In this document: positions 53,835-62,699 of the stretch, in pieces
How the letters are laid out: each line of letters starts with the position of its first letter
How positions within the stretch are numbered: the first letter of the stretch is position 1
Assembly: GCA_050486205.1 (NCBI GenBank)
Contig: JBJHCW010000010.1
Span: 1 to 64,000, forward strand
Source of the DNA: PWQG01 sp050486205
GTDB taxonomy: Bacteria; Pseudomonadota; Gammaproteobacteria; Pseudomonadales; Pseudohongiellaceae
DNA: 64,000 nucleotides
Reading direction: 5' to 3'
Notes under the pieces: model-generated
Told to the model about the DNA's origin: nothing
The model's input: only the letters and a program-made list of their open reading frames with translations
Databases searched by the model: none
Made by a program: the position numbers and the translations under genes

Positions 53835-54470
53835 TTGAATCAGACGACCCGGCAAAGGCTGGTAGGTACTGCGGTACTGCTGATAGTCGCCGTCATACTC
53901 CTGCCGGTGCTGCTTGATGGCAGCGGTACATATCAGCAGGATATCGAGCGCCGTGTCCCGGTATCACCGCAAACTCCCGAAGTACCCACTGTCACGCCCC
54001 AGCGGCCAGTCATCACAGCCGACAGCGACGATATCCGTGTTGATCAGAGCACACGTCGCATTCAGCCGATACCTTCCCCGGTTACCATTTCCGAGCCTGT
54101 GCGCGCCGGTGACGAAACTGATGACGCCAGTGCAGAAGTGGCAGATACTGACAGCGCTGAAGAATCCTCACCCGCCGTGGCAGTTGTGTCGGAGGCGCCG
54201 CGCCTAGACAGCAGTGGCCTGCCCGAAGCCTGGAGCGTGCAATTGGGTGCGTTCTCCAACCAGAACAACGTCCGGACCCTGGTGGATCGACTCATGGCCG
54301 CCGGGCATCCTGCCTACACACGTCCCATCAGCAGCGCGCAGGGGCAGCTGACCGGGGTGTATGTCGGCCCCAAGGTAGACCGATCTACCGCCCTGGCGCT
54401 GCAGAGTGAGCTGGCCGAAACATTTGAGTTGAACGGGCGGGTTGTGCGATATGAAATTGATGAGCAGTAG
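53835..54470 (+). CDS. dedD: SPOR-domain protein (DedD type)
   Basis: A 211-residue inner-membrane protein: cytoplasmic N-terminus, one membrane helix (about 9-27), a Pro/Ser/Asp-rich periplasmic linker, and a C-terminal SPOR domain (about 132-208, AWSVQLGAFSNQNNVRTLVD; GVYVGPKVDR). SPOR domains bind denuded glycan strands at the septum. The start is TTG 53835, with AAGAGG eight bases before it. Gene order supports DedD. Confidence 0.88.
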   Translation: MNQTTRQRLVGTAVLLIVAVILLPVLLDGSGTYQQDIERRVPVSPQTPEVPTVTPQRPVITADSDDIRVDQSTRRIQPIPSPVTISEPVRAGDETDDASAEVADTDSAEESSPAVAVVSEAPRLDSSGLPEAWSVQLGAFSNQNNVRTLVDRLMAAGHPAYTRPISSAQGQLTGVYVGPKVDRSTALALQSELAETFELNGRVVRYEIDEQ

Positions 54471-54487
54471 GCAACATCGGTGGTGAC

Positions 54488-54964
54488 ATGAACTGGGTCG
54501 ATATTGTCATACTGATCATTGTTGGCCTGTCCTGTATTTTTGGCCTGTGGCGCGGTTTTGTCCGTGAAGTGCTGTCACTGCTGGCCTGGGTGGCAGCCTT
54601 GCTGGTGGCAAGTTATTACAGCTCACATCTGGCGCCGGTTTTTTCGCGCTTCATAGACAGCAGCACCATACGCCACGTGCTGGCATTTGCGCTGCTTTGT
54701 CTGATAACGCTGTTGCTGGGCGGATTGGTGAATCATTTTATGTCAAAGTTGATCAATCTGGCCGGTCTTCAGGTAACTGACCGATTACTTGGTGCAGTGT
54801 TTGGTATCGCACGCGGCGTGATCGTGGTTGCGATAGTGGTATTTTTTGCCTCGGCATTCTACGCCGAAGAACCATGGTGGCAGGCATCGCAATTAATGCC
54901 GCATGTCATCGAACTCATCGATTGGTCCAGGCTGTTCATTGATGACTTTGCAGTCAGCGCCTGA
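54488..54964 (+). CDS. cvpA: CvpA family membrane protein
   Basis: A 158-residue protein with four hydrophobic segments, starting MNWVDIVILIIVGLSCIFGL and containing RGFVREVLSLLAWVAALLVA, the conserved core. Known in E. coli for colicin V production and envelope stress resistance; the molecular role is unsettled. It lies 17 nt after the SPOR gene and before purF, as in E. coli. Confidence 0.93.
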   Translation: MNWVDIVILIIVGLSCIFGLWRGFVREVLSLLAWVAALLVASYYSSHLAPVFSRFIDSSTIRHVLAFALLCLITLLLGGLVNHFMSKLINLAGLQVTDRLLGAVFGIARGVIVVAIVVFFASAFYAEEPWWQASQLMPHVIELIDWSRLFIDDFAVSA

Positions 54965-54996
54965 TCTTTCAGTATTGTCACAACGGGGATGATTGA

Positions 54997-56514
54997 ATGT
55001 GCGGAATTGTGGGAGTGGTTGCCAGTACCGATGTCGCAGTGTGTCTTTACGACACACTGACAGTGCTGCAGCATCGAGGGCAGGATGCTGCAGGGATCGC
55101 CACCAGCGATCAGGGCAAACTGAACCTGCGAAAGGACAACGGCCTGGTCAAGGACGTGTTCCGGACCCGCCACATGCGCCGGCTTACAGGACGCATGGGT
55201 ATCGGACACGTACGCTACCCGACCGCTGGCAGCTCAAGCCCGGCACTGGCCCAGCCTTTCTACGTCAATTCACCCTATGGTCTGTGCCTTGCTCACAACG
55301 GTAATCTGACCAATTCCGAAGCACTGGGCCGGGATCTGTTCCGGGAGGATCTGCGGCACATCAATACCGATTCGGATTCGGAGATCCTGCTCAACGTGTT
55401 TGCCCACGAGCTCCAGCAACTGGGCAAGATAGTGCCTACACCTGAAGACATCTTTGCGGCAGTGGAAGGGGTTCACAAGCGTTGTCGTGGTGGCTATGTT
55501 GCGCTGGTGATGATTACCGGTCACGGCATAGTGGGCTTCCGGGACAAAAATGGCATCAGGCCACTGGTCTATGGCAAGCGGGAACGAAACGGCATGACCG
55601 AATACATGCTTGCCTCAGAGAGTGTTGCACTTGACTCCCAGGGTTTTACCCTGGTTCGTGACGTAGCCCCGGGTGAAGCGGTCTACATTGATGCCGAAGG
55701 TGACATCCATACCCGTCTCTGCGCTGAAAGCGCGGTTCATGCGCCCTGTATTTTCGAACATGTATACTTTGCGCGGCCTGATTCACTGATGGACAGCATT
55801 TCGGTATACAAGGCCCGACTTCGCATGGGCGAACGACTGGCTGACAAGGTCAATCGTCTGCGACCCGACCACGATATTGATGTTGTGATTCCGATTCCCG
55901 ACACCAGTCGAACCTCGGCCCTGGAGCTTGCCAACCGTCTCGGCGTCAAGTACCGGGAAGGCTTTGTAAAGAACCGATATATTGGACGTACGTTCATTAT
56001 GCCGGGCCAGAGTCAGCGCCGGAAATCGGTCCGACAGAAACTGAATGCGATAGAGCTTGAATTCCGCGACAAGAATGTCCTGCTGGTAGACGATTCCATT
56101 GTTCGGGGTACCACGTGTCGTCAGATTATCCAGATGGCCCGTGATGTCGGTGCACGCAAGGTTTACTTTGCATCTGCAGCGCCCCCGGTTCGTTACCCCA
56201 ATGTGTATGGTATAGACATGCCCGCGGCAAGTGAGTTGATTGCCCATGGCCGTACAGAAGAGGAAGTCCAGAAACTCATTGGTGCGGACTGGCTGGTGTT
56301 CCAGGACCTGAGCGACCTCATTGCCGCGTCCGCTGAAGGTAATGCGAACATCAAGTCCTTCGAGTGCTCGGTTTTCACCGGTGAATACATAACCGGGGAC
56401 GTGGATGAAACCTATCTGCGCAAACTGGAGAGCATTCGTAATGATGCCGCCAAACAGCAGAAACGCGTGCCGCTTGATGGTCGCAGTAAACTGCCCGAAT
56501 CGGCATCGGCCTGA
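54997..56514 (+). CDS. purF: Amidophosphoribosyltransferase
   Basis: A 505-residue first enzyme of purine synthesis. C2, exposed after removal of Met1 (MCGIVGVV), is the glutaminase nucleophile. Further marks: GRMGIGHVRYPTAG, LAHNGNLTN, and the PRPP loop VLLVDDSIVRGTTCRQI. There is no propeptide and no sign of an iron-sulfur cluster, as in the E. coli type. Confidence 0.97.
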   Translation: MCGIVGVVASTDVAVCLYDTLTVLQHRGQDAAGIATSDQGKLNLRKDNGLVKDVFRTRHMRRLTGRMGIGHVRYPTAGSSSPALAQPFYVNSPYGLCLAHNGNLTNSEALGRDLFREDLRHINTDSDSEILLNVFAHELQQLGKIVPTPEDIFAAVEGVHKRCRGGYVALVMITGHGIVGFRDKNGIRPLVYGKRERNGMTEYMLASESVALDSQGFTLVRDVAPGEAVYIDAEGDIHTRLCAESAVHAPCIFEHVYFARPDSLMDSISVYKARLRMGERLADKVNRLRPDHDIDVVIPIPDTSRTSALELANRLGVKYREGFVKNRYIGRTFIMPGQSQRRKSVRQKLNAIELEFRDKNVLLVDDSIVRGTTCRQIIQMARDVGARKVYFASAAPPVRYPNVYGIDMPAASELIAHGRTEEEVQKLIGADWLVFQDLSDLIAASAEGNANIKSFECSVFTGEYITGDVDETYLRKLESIRNDAAKQQKRVPLDGRSKLPESASA

Positions 56515-56528
56515 GTGGGCAGGGCACA

Positions 56529-57527
56529 ATGAGAGCACAAGAGCACATTAACAGTCCCAGCCACACTCCCAGCGACAGCATTGGCCACAGCGCACAGGAT
56601 GTCGCCGACCTTCAGGTGCTCGGTAATGCCATTCTGGACCGGGCTGCGGGGATTTTGCGCGGAAAGCGCCCACAACTGAAAGTGGCACTTTGTTGCCTGC
56701 TCTCCGGTGGTCACCTGCTGGTGGAGGATTTGCCAGGTATGGGCAAGACCACGTTGGCACGTCTGCTCGCCAGTCTGCTCGGACTGCAGTTCAATCGGAT
56801 ACAGTTTACCAGTGATCTGCTGCCCGCTGACATTCTGGGCTGTTCAGTCTACGATTCGCATTCATCGAGTTTTACTTTCCATGAAGGGCCAGTGTTCACC
56901 CAGGTACTGCTTGCCGATGAAATCAACCGTGCCAGCCCTCGCACCCAAAGTGCACTGCTCGAGGCGATGGCCGAGGGTCAGGTCAGTGCCGAGGGGGAAA
57001 CCAGGGCACTGCCAAGTCCATTCTTTGTCATCGCCACTCAGAACCCTGCCGAGATGACCGGTACGTTTGCCTTGCCTGAATCCCAACTTGATCGATTCAT
57101 GATTTCACTCTCGCTTGGATATCCTGATGCAGCCAGCGAGCGCGAGTTGTTGCAGGCCGGTAACCCGGTTCAGGCGCTTTCGTCGATTGAACCCATGATG
57201 AGTGCAGACAGGCTGGTGCAAGTGCATACGCGAAGCAGGGCTGTGCACTGCAGCGAAGCATTGCTGGACTATCTCCAGCGCCTGATTCAGAGTACCCGGG
57301 AACAGGCACAGCTGCGCAGCGGACTGTCGCCGCGCGGTGCGATTGCACTGATCGGCTGCGCACGGACCATGGCGGTACTGTCCGGGCGAGATCACGTCAT
57401 ACCGGAAGATATACAGGCTGTGTTCGTCCCTGTGTGTCGACACCGTGTGGTTGGCTTGCAGTCTGGCAGTTTGCTGCAGAATGATGCACTTTTGGAAGAT
57501 ATTCTCAGGCACACGTCAGTGTTTTGA
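56529..57527 (+). CDS. MoxR-family AAA+ ATPase
   Basis: A 332-residue MoxR ATPase. Walker A LVEDLPGMGKTTLARLLA, Walker B VLLADEINRASPRTQSALLE, the sensor VIATQNPAEMTGTFALPE and arginine motifs are clear. MoxR proteins act as chaperones with VWA or DUF58 partners, often for envelope or metalloprotein assembly. It is followed by a DUF58 gene and tgpA in overlapping order. Substrate unknown. Confidence 0.93.
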   Translation: MRAQEHINSPSHTPSDSIGHSAQDVADLQVLGNAILDRAAGILRGKRPQLKVALCCLLSGGHLLVEDLPGMGKTTLARLLASLLGLQFNRIQFTSDLLPADILGCSVYDSHSSSFTFHEGPVFTQVLLADEINRASPRTQSALLEAMAEGQVSAEGETRALPSPFFVIATQNPAEMTGTFALPESQLDRFMISLSLGYPDAASERELLQAGNPVQALSSIEPMMSADRLVQVHTRSRAVHCSEALLDYLQRLIQSTREQAQLRSGLSPRGAIALIGCARTMAVLSGRDHVIPEDIQAVFVPVCRHRVVGLQSGSLLQNDALLEDILRHTSVF

Positions 57528-57583
57528 GCACACCCCTGACGTGTGATCAACAGCATTGCGAATGTGCGCGCGGGGGACCTGTG

Positions 57584-58528
57584 GTGAGAATCTCGCTCAA
57601 TGAATACAGCGCAGCCTGGCTGAACCGCCGGGTGCCGCCCGCCGCCATGGTGAAGCTTGCCTATCGCAATATTTTCATCCTGCCCACCCGCTCGGGTATG
57701 GGTTTGCTGCTTGTTGCCCTGCTTGTTTTTCTTGCGGCTGCAAACTACGGATTGAGCATCGGTTTTACGCTCAGTTTTCTGATGGTGAGTGTGTTCATTG
57801 TCAACTTGCTGCACACCTACAGGAATCTGGCCGGTATAGCGGTTCACGGAACTGCCGGCAGTGCGGTTTTTGCTGGAGAAAAAGCTCGTTTTTCGGTTCG
57901 CCTGATTCCGCTTGATGATCGCTGCCATGAAGCGGTCCGGGTGGGTTTCAAAGACCAGGCCCATGCACAGTTGATGAACCTGGACGCCCCTCGCACCATC
58001 ACCCTGTCTGTTGTTTCCATACAACGTGGTTATCAGCCGATGCCGCGTATGAGAATCGATACTGTTTTTCCATTGGGGCTGTGCCGGGCCTGGTCACATC
58101 CTGCTCTGACCATGCGTTGTCTGGTATACCCGGCACCATGTCCGCCGCCGGATCGATCAGTTGGTGGTACCACCTTTGGCGAAGGGCACTACACCCTGGC
58201 GCAGGCTGATGAGGAATTCCGTGGCCTGCGAGACTATCGTCCGGGTGACCCCATCAATCGAATTGCGTGGAAGAGCCTGCCGGGAACCCGTCAACTCCAG
58301 GTAAAGGACTATGCCGCGGCGGCGGCTGACTCGACAGTTCTTGACTGGCACAGCTTCCCTGGAGTGGCACACGAGACGCGGCTATCCTACCTCTGTCATC
58401 TTGTACTCGAACACGAACGCAATCATATCCGTTACTCGGTACGCCTGCCTCACTGGCAGTCAGTCACTGGCATCGGGACGGAACATTGTAATTCAGTACT
58501 GGAGAAGCTGGCTTTATGCGACCTGTGA
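57584..58528 (+). CDS. DUF58 domain protein
   Basis: A protein of about 314 residues with two adjacent membrane segments (about 35-75) and a C-terminal DUF58 domain (EEFRGLRDYRPGDPINRIAW; QLQVKDY). DUF58 is a VWA-like partner of MoxR. I choose GTG 57584 because GGGGGA lies just upstream; a TTG at 57524 overlapping the moxR stop would add 20 residues. It overlaps tgpA by 13 nt. Confidence 0.85.
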   Translation: MRISLNEYSAAWLNRRVPPAAMVKLAYRNIFILPTRSGMGLLLVALLVFLAAANYGLSIGFTLSFLMVSVFIVNLLHTYRNLAGIAVHGTAGSAVFAGEKARFSVRLIPLDDRCHEAVRVGFKDQAHAQLMNLDAPRTITLSVVSIQRGYQPMPRMRIDTVFPLGLCRAWSHPALTMRCLVYPAPCPPPDRSVGGTTFGEGHYTLAQADEEFRGLRDYRPGDPINRIAWKSLPGTRQLQVKDYAAAAADSTVLDWHSFPGVAHETRLSYLCHLVLEHERNHIRYSVRLPHWQSVTGIGTEHCNSVLEKLALCDL

Positions 58529-60549
58529 TGCCGTATGAACAGGTCAATCGGCTCAGTCTGATCTGGCTGACAGCTGCGCTGGCTTTTTCGGCGCTGCCTC
58601 ACCTGCTGCGACTTCCCTTCTGGGTTGTTCCCCTGGCAATCATCTGTGTGGTATGGCGCACAGGGACAAAACCCGCCTACTTGCCAGGTTTCTTTGTGAA
58701 ACTGATGCTGGTGATCTTTGTGGTTGTGATAACACTTGCCGGGTACGGCCTGCACGAGTCCTCGGTTGATGTCTCGGTGACTTTGCTGTTTTGTGGGATC
58801 TTTCTCAAAATGCTGGAGGTCAGGGTTGCCCGGGACTTGCTGTTTATCAGCTCGCTTGGTTTCCTGCTGATTGCCACGCAATTGATTCATTCACAAAGTA
58901 TGATGTCCACCGCACACAGCGCTGTGTCTGCCGCTCTGCTGGTTGCAGCCATGCTCAGTGCACAACGCTCGCCTGATCAGCAATCGATTTCAGCAAATTT
59001 TCGGTACACGGCCAGTCTGTTTGCGCATGCGCTGCCGCTGCTTGTTGTGATGTCTTTGCTGTTTCCCAGGATTGAGCCGTTGTGGAGCATGCCGACGCCG
59101 TCAAATACAGCACTTACCGGCGTCAGCGACGAAATGACGCCTGGCGATATTGAGCAACTGGGTCGTTCTGGCGAGCTGGTCATGCGTGTTCGTTTTGATC
59201 AACAACAGCCGGAACCGCGATCACTCTACTGGCGTGGCCTTGTGCTGGACAGCTTTGATGGCCAGCGATGGTTCCGTAACAACAATGGGCCAACACGCTC
59301 ACAACATGCTGTTGACTCACTTGCGCCTGAAGCCAGTGAAAACGGCAACAGCTACGAAGTGGTGCTGGACCCTACGGGGCGTGATTGGGCTTACACGCTG
59401 GAGTGGTCGGCGCACAATGGCAGCCAGCTGTGGCAGACACATGATGGTGCATTCCATTTGACGGACAGGGTGACCCGCAGGCTGAGCTATTCCATGGTTT
59501 ACCCTGAGGATGGCATGACGGATACGCGACAACTGATCGCCGGATCAGATCAGTTCCTGCAGCTGCCTTCTTCGGGTAACACCCAGTCAAGAGCGTTGGC
59601 AGCCTACTGGCGCAATCAGAGTGAAACGGCTGGCGACTTTGTTGACCATGTGTTCCGTCACTTCAACCAGGAGGCCTTTCATTACACGCTTTCCCCGGCT
59701 GCCACGGGCAGCAACTCAATTGACGATTTCCTGTTCACAACGCGCGAGGGCTTTTGTGGGCACTATGCCGGCGCACTTGTCTTTCTGCTCAGGGCAGCGG
59801 GCTATCCAGCCAGGGTGGTAGTGGGTTACCAGGGCGGTGAATATAATCGTTTCGACGACTACATGATGGTGTATCAATACAACGCCCATGCCTGGGCCGA
59901 GTACTGGCAGCCAGGTGACGGCTGGCAGCGTGCGGATCCCACCATGGCCGTGGCTCCCTCACGGATACTTGATGGCGCTGAACCCTGGTTCGCATCGCAG
60001 CCGGATTTTCTCGGTGATAGCGGAATGTCGATGATCCGCTTCCGACACATGAACTGGGTCAACACATTGCGACTGCGTCTTGATTCAGTTGATTATGCCT
60101 GGCATCGCTGGGTGTTGGGTTTTGATGCTGCCGCCCAGTTGCGCCTGTCCGACCGACTGGCCAGGGTCACTGGCAGTGGTGGTCTTGTGCTCATGTACAT
60201 TCTGTCTACCTCCCTGGCGCTGCTGCTCAGTGTGATCTGGGCGCTGAGCCGGGCGCGATCGCCTGGTACCACCACCTCTGCAGTGAAACACTACCAGCGG
60301 TTTCTGGGTGCAATGAGACAGTTTGGTCTGCCAAGGCAGTCCGGGGAGGGGCCGCATGCCTATCTGCGACGAGTAGCTGGCCAGATTCCTGACGAGGCCG
60401 CTCGCCGGGCGGCAGAAAATGTCACGGACAGTTTCGTCCGGCTTCACTACGGCATCAGTGCGATCAGCGACAGGCAGTTGCTGGAGAAACAACTCAAGGG
60501 TGATGTGAGTCAGTTCAGGCGCTGCCTCAACCGCCGGCAAGCCGGGTAG
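58516..60549 (+). CDS. tgpA: TgpA-type transglutaminase-like membrane protein
   Basis: A 677-residue protein. About six N-terminal membrane helices (to about 195) precede a periplasmic transglutaminase-like domain. The catalytic triad is Cys near 414 (REGFCGHYAGAL), His in YNAHAWAEYW and Asp in QRADPT. A further membrane helix near 556-575 and a cytoplasmic DUF4129-like tail follow. TgpA is essential in Pseudomonas aeruginosa, with unknown substrate. The tail overlaps the convergent yciH by 23 nt. Confidence 0.92.
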   Translation: MRPVMPYEQVNRLSLIWLTAALAFSALPHLLRLPFWVVPLAIICVVWRTGTKPAYLPGFFVKLMLVIFVVVITLAGYGLHESSVDVSVTLLFCGIFLKMLEVRVARDLLFISSLGFLLIATQLIHSQSMMSTAHSAVSAALLVAAMLSAQRSPDQQSISANFRYTASLFAHALPLLVVMSLLFPRIEPLWSMPTPSNTALTGVSDEMTPGDIEQLGRSGELVMRVRFDQQQPEPRSLYWRGLVLDSFDGQRWFRNNNGPTRSQHAVDSLAPEASENGNSYEVVLDPTGRDWAYTLEWSAHNGSQLWQTHDGAFHLTDRVTRRLSYSMVYPEDGMTDTRQLIAGSDQFLQLPSSGNTQSRALAAYWRNQSETAGDFVDHVFRHFNQEAFHYTLSPAATGSNSIDDFLFTTREGFCGHYAGALVFLLRAAGYPARVVVGYQGGEYNRFDDYMMVYQYNAHAWAEYWQPGDGWQRADPTMAVAPSRILDGAEPWFASQPDFLGDSGMSMIRFRHMNWVNTLRLRLDSVDYAWHRWVLGFDAAAQLRLSDRLARVTGSGGLVLMYILSTSLALLLSVIWALSRARSPGTTTSAVKHYQRFLGAMRQFGLPRQSGEGPHAYLRRVAGQIPDEAARRAAENVTDSFVRLHYGISAISDRQLLEKQLKGDVSQFRRCLNRRQAG

Positions 60550-60889
60550 TGAAACCCTGATCGTCCAGCCAGCGCTTTACCTGATCGCGTTTGTCCCCCT
60601 GCACCTCCACTGCATGATCTGCAGTCACACTGCCGCCTGTGCCGCAGTGTTTTTTCAGTGACGTGGCTATACGGGACAGGGTCATCGCGTCACTTCCCAG
60701 GCCGTCGATGACGGTGACGGTCTTGCCTCGCCGACCACGGGTTTCACGCCGAATTCGCACAATGCCATCAGTCGGGGTGGCCGAGGCCGGTTTTGACGCC
60801 GCTGATCTGCATACGCAGGCGGATCGGACCTGGCCACAATCCGGGCACATGCGCCCGGTTTCAGTGCTGTACACAAGACGGGAGGCCAT
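60527..60889 (-). CDS. yciH: YciH/SUI1 family translation initiation factor-like protein
   Basis: A 120-residue protein with an eIF1/SUI1 domain: IVRIRRETRGRRGKTVTVID, LKKHCGTGGSVTADHAVEVQ and a C-terminal VKRWLDDQGF. The N-terminus has a small cysteine cluster, CPDCGQVRSACVC, that may bind zinc. Known relatives affect start codon fidelity in vitro. The ATG is one base after the batD stop (TGATATG), so it looks translationally coupled to the bat operon. Confidence 0.9.
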   Translation of the reverse strand: MASRLVYSTETGRMCPDCGQVRSACVCRSAASKPASATPTDGIVRIRRETRGRRGKTVTVIDGLGSDAMTLSRIATSLKKHCGTGGSVTADHAVEVQGDKRDQVKRWLDDQGFTTRLAGG

Positions 60890-60890
60890 A

Positions 60891-62699
60891 TCAGTGACTT
60901 CGGTACAACGGGGGCAGGGCGTAGGGCGCCTGCTTCTGGTGCAACTGTCGTTGTTGCTGCTCTTTCTCACGCAACTGTGAGACTGCCAGCAGCACCGTTT
61001 TGGCAATGTTCTGGCGCTGTTCCGCCATTGCAGGTGTGTCAGCACCTGTACTGCTGTACAGCGCCGCCTGCAGCGCGGTGCTTGCGGCCGCAATCTGGCT
61101 GTCCCTGCAATGGCGTACCAGCGCGTCCAGGGTGTGCAGGCTTTCATCCCGGTAATACTGTCGGCCCCAGGCGATCAATGTCTGGCGCAAGCGGGGTATG
61201 TCGGCGTGCTGACAGGCCTGCTTGAGGTCATTGAATGCCAGTGATTCCTGGTTTGCGGCAATGCTGCGCTGGTAGGCTTCGGTTACCGTCGGGCCGGTGT
61301 CCTGAACGGAATCGGACCGGGCACTTCTCCGGTAGGACATCAGTAACAGTGTCGCAAATGCGGCAAGTAGCGCGGCAAGCGCGGCCATTATCCAGGCCGG
61401 TGTCTGTGGTGTGCTGACCAGGGTGTCTTCAGACAATAACGCCCCTGGCAGGTCGCCCAGCGTTTCGTTCATTACCAGCCCGTTGTCCGGCGCGCTGGGT
61501 TCGCGAAGGGCTGGTCCGGTAACGGCCAGGGTGCGAGCGGGCAGTACGGCGTACTCCAGGGACTCGGTGTCGGTATTCCACCAGGGGATACGAACCTCTG
61601 GCAGGGTTATGGTGCCGGTGTCGGTGGCAACAATGGACCAGCTTTCGCGACGTTCGCCAACAACGTTGCCATCAACTACCGAGCGGCGAATGTCAGGTCG
61701 CTCGGGGTAAACATTGGCATTTTCCGGGTCCAGCGACGGTAGCGGTGGCAGGGCAGGACCATCCAGGCCAAATGCCTGGAGAGTGACTTCCCGCTCAACG
61801 GTGTCGCCTGGCGCAATGCGGTCGATGTTGTCACTGAAACGTTCACTGATCGTCACCGAGCGTGATGGTAGCCAGGTGTCGTATGAAGGGTAGTCCGAGG
61901 GGCGCTCACGGACGCGTACCTCGGTGCCGGCCGCAAAGGCGGTCACCGGTTCAACGTGGGTATTGCGAAACACAAAGCGACTGGAGCCATCTGTGACCTG
62001 TCCCTGAAAGACGATATCAGGTATGACCAGGTCGCCGCTACGTTGGGGAAAAATCACGTAGTTCATTTCATAGACGCCATAACGGACACCGTCAATGAGT
62101 TGTTCATACTGGCTCGGTGGGCCGAGCATCTGGACCACGGCATTGTCCAGGTCCAGCTCGGTAAAATTCGGGTTACGGATGCCACTGATGGTGTAGTACA
62201 GACGTATGGTGAACAGCAGCTGTTCCTGCACATAAAGCTCAGTGGTATTGATTGACGTCTCCATGCGCAGATCAGGGTGCGAGGAGGCGCCGGACGCGTC
62301 GTCAGCGGCCAGCACATTGATCGGGAAAGGGTCCGTGGGTTGCTCGTCGACCATGATCGACGGAATTTCCTGTTCACCCAGACGTCGCGGGAACAGAACC
62401 AGAGTATATTCAGTCCAGGCCTGTACACGGTTGTTGACGGTCTGCAGGCGGCTGGATGAGCGGGTGGAGATGACCTCGAAATTGTTTCCGAACGCTGAAA
62501 TGTCCATCGGGACAGCGCCCTGGCGATCATTGACCCGAATGCGCATTGTGATGGTTTCGCCGCGCTTGATTTCATCCCGGTCGATCCGGACGTCGATGGA
62601 AGATTGGGCAAGCGCCATGGAGCCCAGAAAGGCGGCCAGAATAACAACCAGCAGCCATATCAGTATGCGTTTGCTGCGAAAGGTGGCGTGTTTTGTCAT
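60891..62699 (-). CDS. batD: BatD family protein
   Basis: A 602-residue membrane protein with a signal anchor (about 12-31) and a large periplasmic region of beta-rich repeats (VRIDRDEIKRGETITMRIRV; LFPRRLGEQEIPSIMVDEQP; VIFPQRSGDLVIPDIVFQG). A membrane helix near 435-455 and a cytoplasmic helical tail follow. BatD belongs to the Bacteroides aerotolerance group, working with VWA proteins BatA/BatB. It overlaps the preceding batBC gene by 4 nt (ATGA). Confidence 0.9.
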   Translation of the reverse strand: MTKHATFRSKRILIWLLVVILAAFLGSMALAQSSIDVRIDRDEIKRGETITMRIRVNDRQGAVPMDISAFGNNFEVISTRSSSRLQTVNNRVQAWTEYTLVLFPRRLGEQEIPSIMVDEQPTDPFPINVLAADDASGASSHPDLRMETSINTTELYVQEQLLFTIRLYYTISGIRNPNFTELDLDNAVVQMLGPPSQYEQLIDGVRYGVYEMNYVIFPQRSGDLVIPDIVFQGQVTDGSSRFVFRNTHVEPVTAFAAGTEVRVRERPSDYPSYDTWLPSRSVTISERFSDNIDRIAPGDTVEREVTLQAFGLDGPALPPLPSLDPENANVYPERPDIRRSVVDGNVVGERRESWSIVATDTGTITLPEVRIPWWNTDTESLEYAVLPARTLAVTGPALREPSAPDNGLVMNETLGDLPGALLSEDTLVSTPQTPAWIMAALAALLAAFATLLLMSYRRSARSDSVQDTGPTVTEAYQRSIAANQESLAFNDLKQACQHADIPRLRQTLIAWGRQYYRDESLHTLDALVRHCRDSQIAAASTALQAALYSSTGADTPAMAEQRQNIAKTVLLAVSQLREKEQQQRQLHQKQAPYALPPLYRSH

